From Sulfurimonas sp. (GTDB lineage Bacteria > Campylobacterota > Campylobacteria > Campylobacterales > Sulfurimonadaceae): a DNA stretch of 64,000 bases. A program made the position numbers and the translations under genes. The stretch spans positions 338,711 through 402,710 of the forward strand of contig NZ_JAQTOD010000003.1 in assembly GCF_028713515.1 (NCBI RefSeq), given 5' to 3'. The notes beneath the pieces were generated by a model, which was not told where the DNA came from, ran no database searches, and worked only from the letters and a program-made list of their open reading frames with translations. Of this stretch, positions 63,698 through 64,000 are shown piece by piece; the stretch's first letter is position 1; each line of letters opens with the position of its first letter.

Positions 63698-64000
63698 TCT
63701 ATATTTAAAATAAAGTTAAATTTACTAAATTGATATGAAGCTACTTTGGCATAATCTAGCTCCTATAATTGATAAACTTGGCTCTAACTAAAAAATTTAA
63801 TTGCGACTATATAAGCTATCCGTAAAACTTACAGATAGATTTCAAGTAATATTCCTTTTTTTTTAAATATCACCCACCAATTAAGCCCTCTCTAAGCAAC
63901 TCTTACCTATAATTCCCATCCACAAACAAAGCGACCTAAAGTTTAGGTGTAACGCTCTAGAAGAGCCGAAATAACTTCGTTTGAGATCATTGAAAACTAA
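63698..64000 (+). promoter_or_regulatory. Probable rRNA operon promoter and leader
   Basis: There is no gene in the last 300 nt. A TATAAT at 63908-63913 follows an AT-rich upstream region. Downstream are a perfect hairpin ACCTAAAGTTTAGGT (63934-63948) and GATCATTGAAAACTAA, which resembles the boxA/leader sequence before rRNA genes in this group. The rRNA itself would begin after the window. An earlier TATAAT at about 63774 could be an additional promoter. Confidence 0.5.

Noticed and set aside
1..64000. CRISPR arrays, prophage and insertion sequences
   Set aside because: I saw no regularly spaced direct repeats, no cas, integrase or transposase genes, and no phage structural genes. The toxin-antitoxin pairs and HipA remnant are the only mobile-like genes.

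Overview
The window is AT-rich, densely coded DNA from a Campylobacterota (epsilonproteobacterial) chromosome, most like Sulfurimonas. The call rests on the gene set and style, not on a database match: 6S RNA upstream of purD, the futalosine menaquinone gene mqnC, HemJ, FliW, LPP20-type lipoproteins, a c-ring gene with an N-terminal signal-like stretch, an NhaD antiporter, many two-component and c-di-GMP proteins, and frequent ATGA/TAATG gene overlaps.

Layout. 1-4.4 kb: a partial secreted TPR gene, a pilin-like gene coupled to a degenerate GGDEF protein, small membrane and lipoprotein genes, and a decayed HipA gene. 4.5-12.9 kb: an OprC-like copper receptor, agmatine deiminase and alanine racemase (divergent, start codons 16 bp apart), an rsmG-ribA operon, hemB, argF and a hemerythrin. 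13-14.1 kb: two tandem type II toxin-antitoxin pairs. 14.4-23.9 kb: trpS, a short hibernation factor, hemJ, der, two LPP20 lipoproteins, a phosphoribosyltransferase, a cytochrome c, a TerB/J-domain protein, an EamA transporter and a heme-c/HD-GYP c-di-GMP protein. 24-32.3 kb: cls with an EEP hydrolase, then kdsA-ribH-nusB-mqnC-M16 homolog, a structured leader, a 36-aa membrane protein and recG.

32.4-40 kb: a long hibernation factor, then a minus-strand cluster of a giant secreted protein (about 1500 aa) with three pilin-like or PilX-like proteins, then fliW. 40.2-43.3 kb: bamD-lon. 43.4-49 kb: a phosphorelay operon (PAS protein, dual-HPt protein, NIT-domain hybrid kinase, single-domain regulator). 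49-56.7 kb: uvrC, a DUF721 protein, an LptM-like lipoprotein, nadB, nhaD, guaA and hemD. 56.7-64 kb: 6S RNA, purD, an RDD protein, lptD, pnp, atpE, tRNA-Leu(GAG) and what looks like the promoter and leader of an rRNA operon.

Most genes are housekeeping: heme (hemB, hemD, hemJ), purine (guaA, purD), riboflavin (ribA, ribH), NAD (nadB), envelope (kdsA, lptD, bamD, cls, alr) and RNA/DNA maintenance (pnp, der, recG, uvrC, lon). The more unusual material is the surface and signalling genes (pilin-like clusters, degenerate GGDEF domains, a phosphorelay with partly degenerate modules), a 105-nt self-complementary element between guaA and hemD, structured leaders upstream of recG and guaA, and three genes whose -10 boxes sit 6 nt before the start codon, suggesting leaderless mRNAs. 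I found no CRISPR array, prophage, intact insertion sequence or convincing new defence system.
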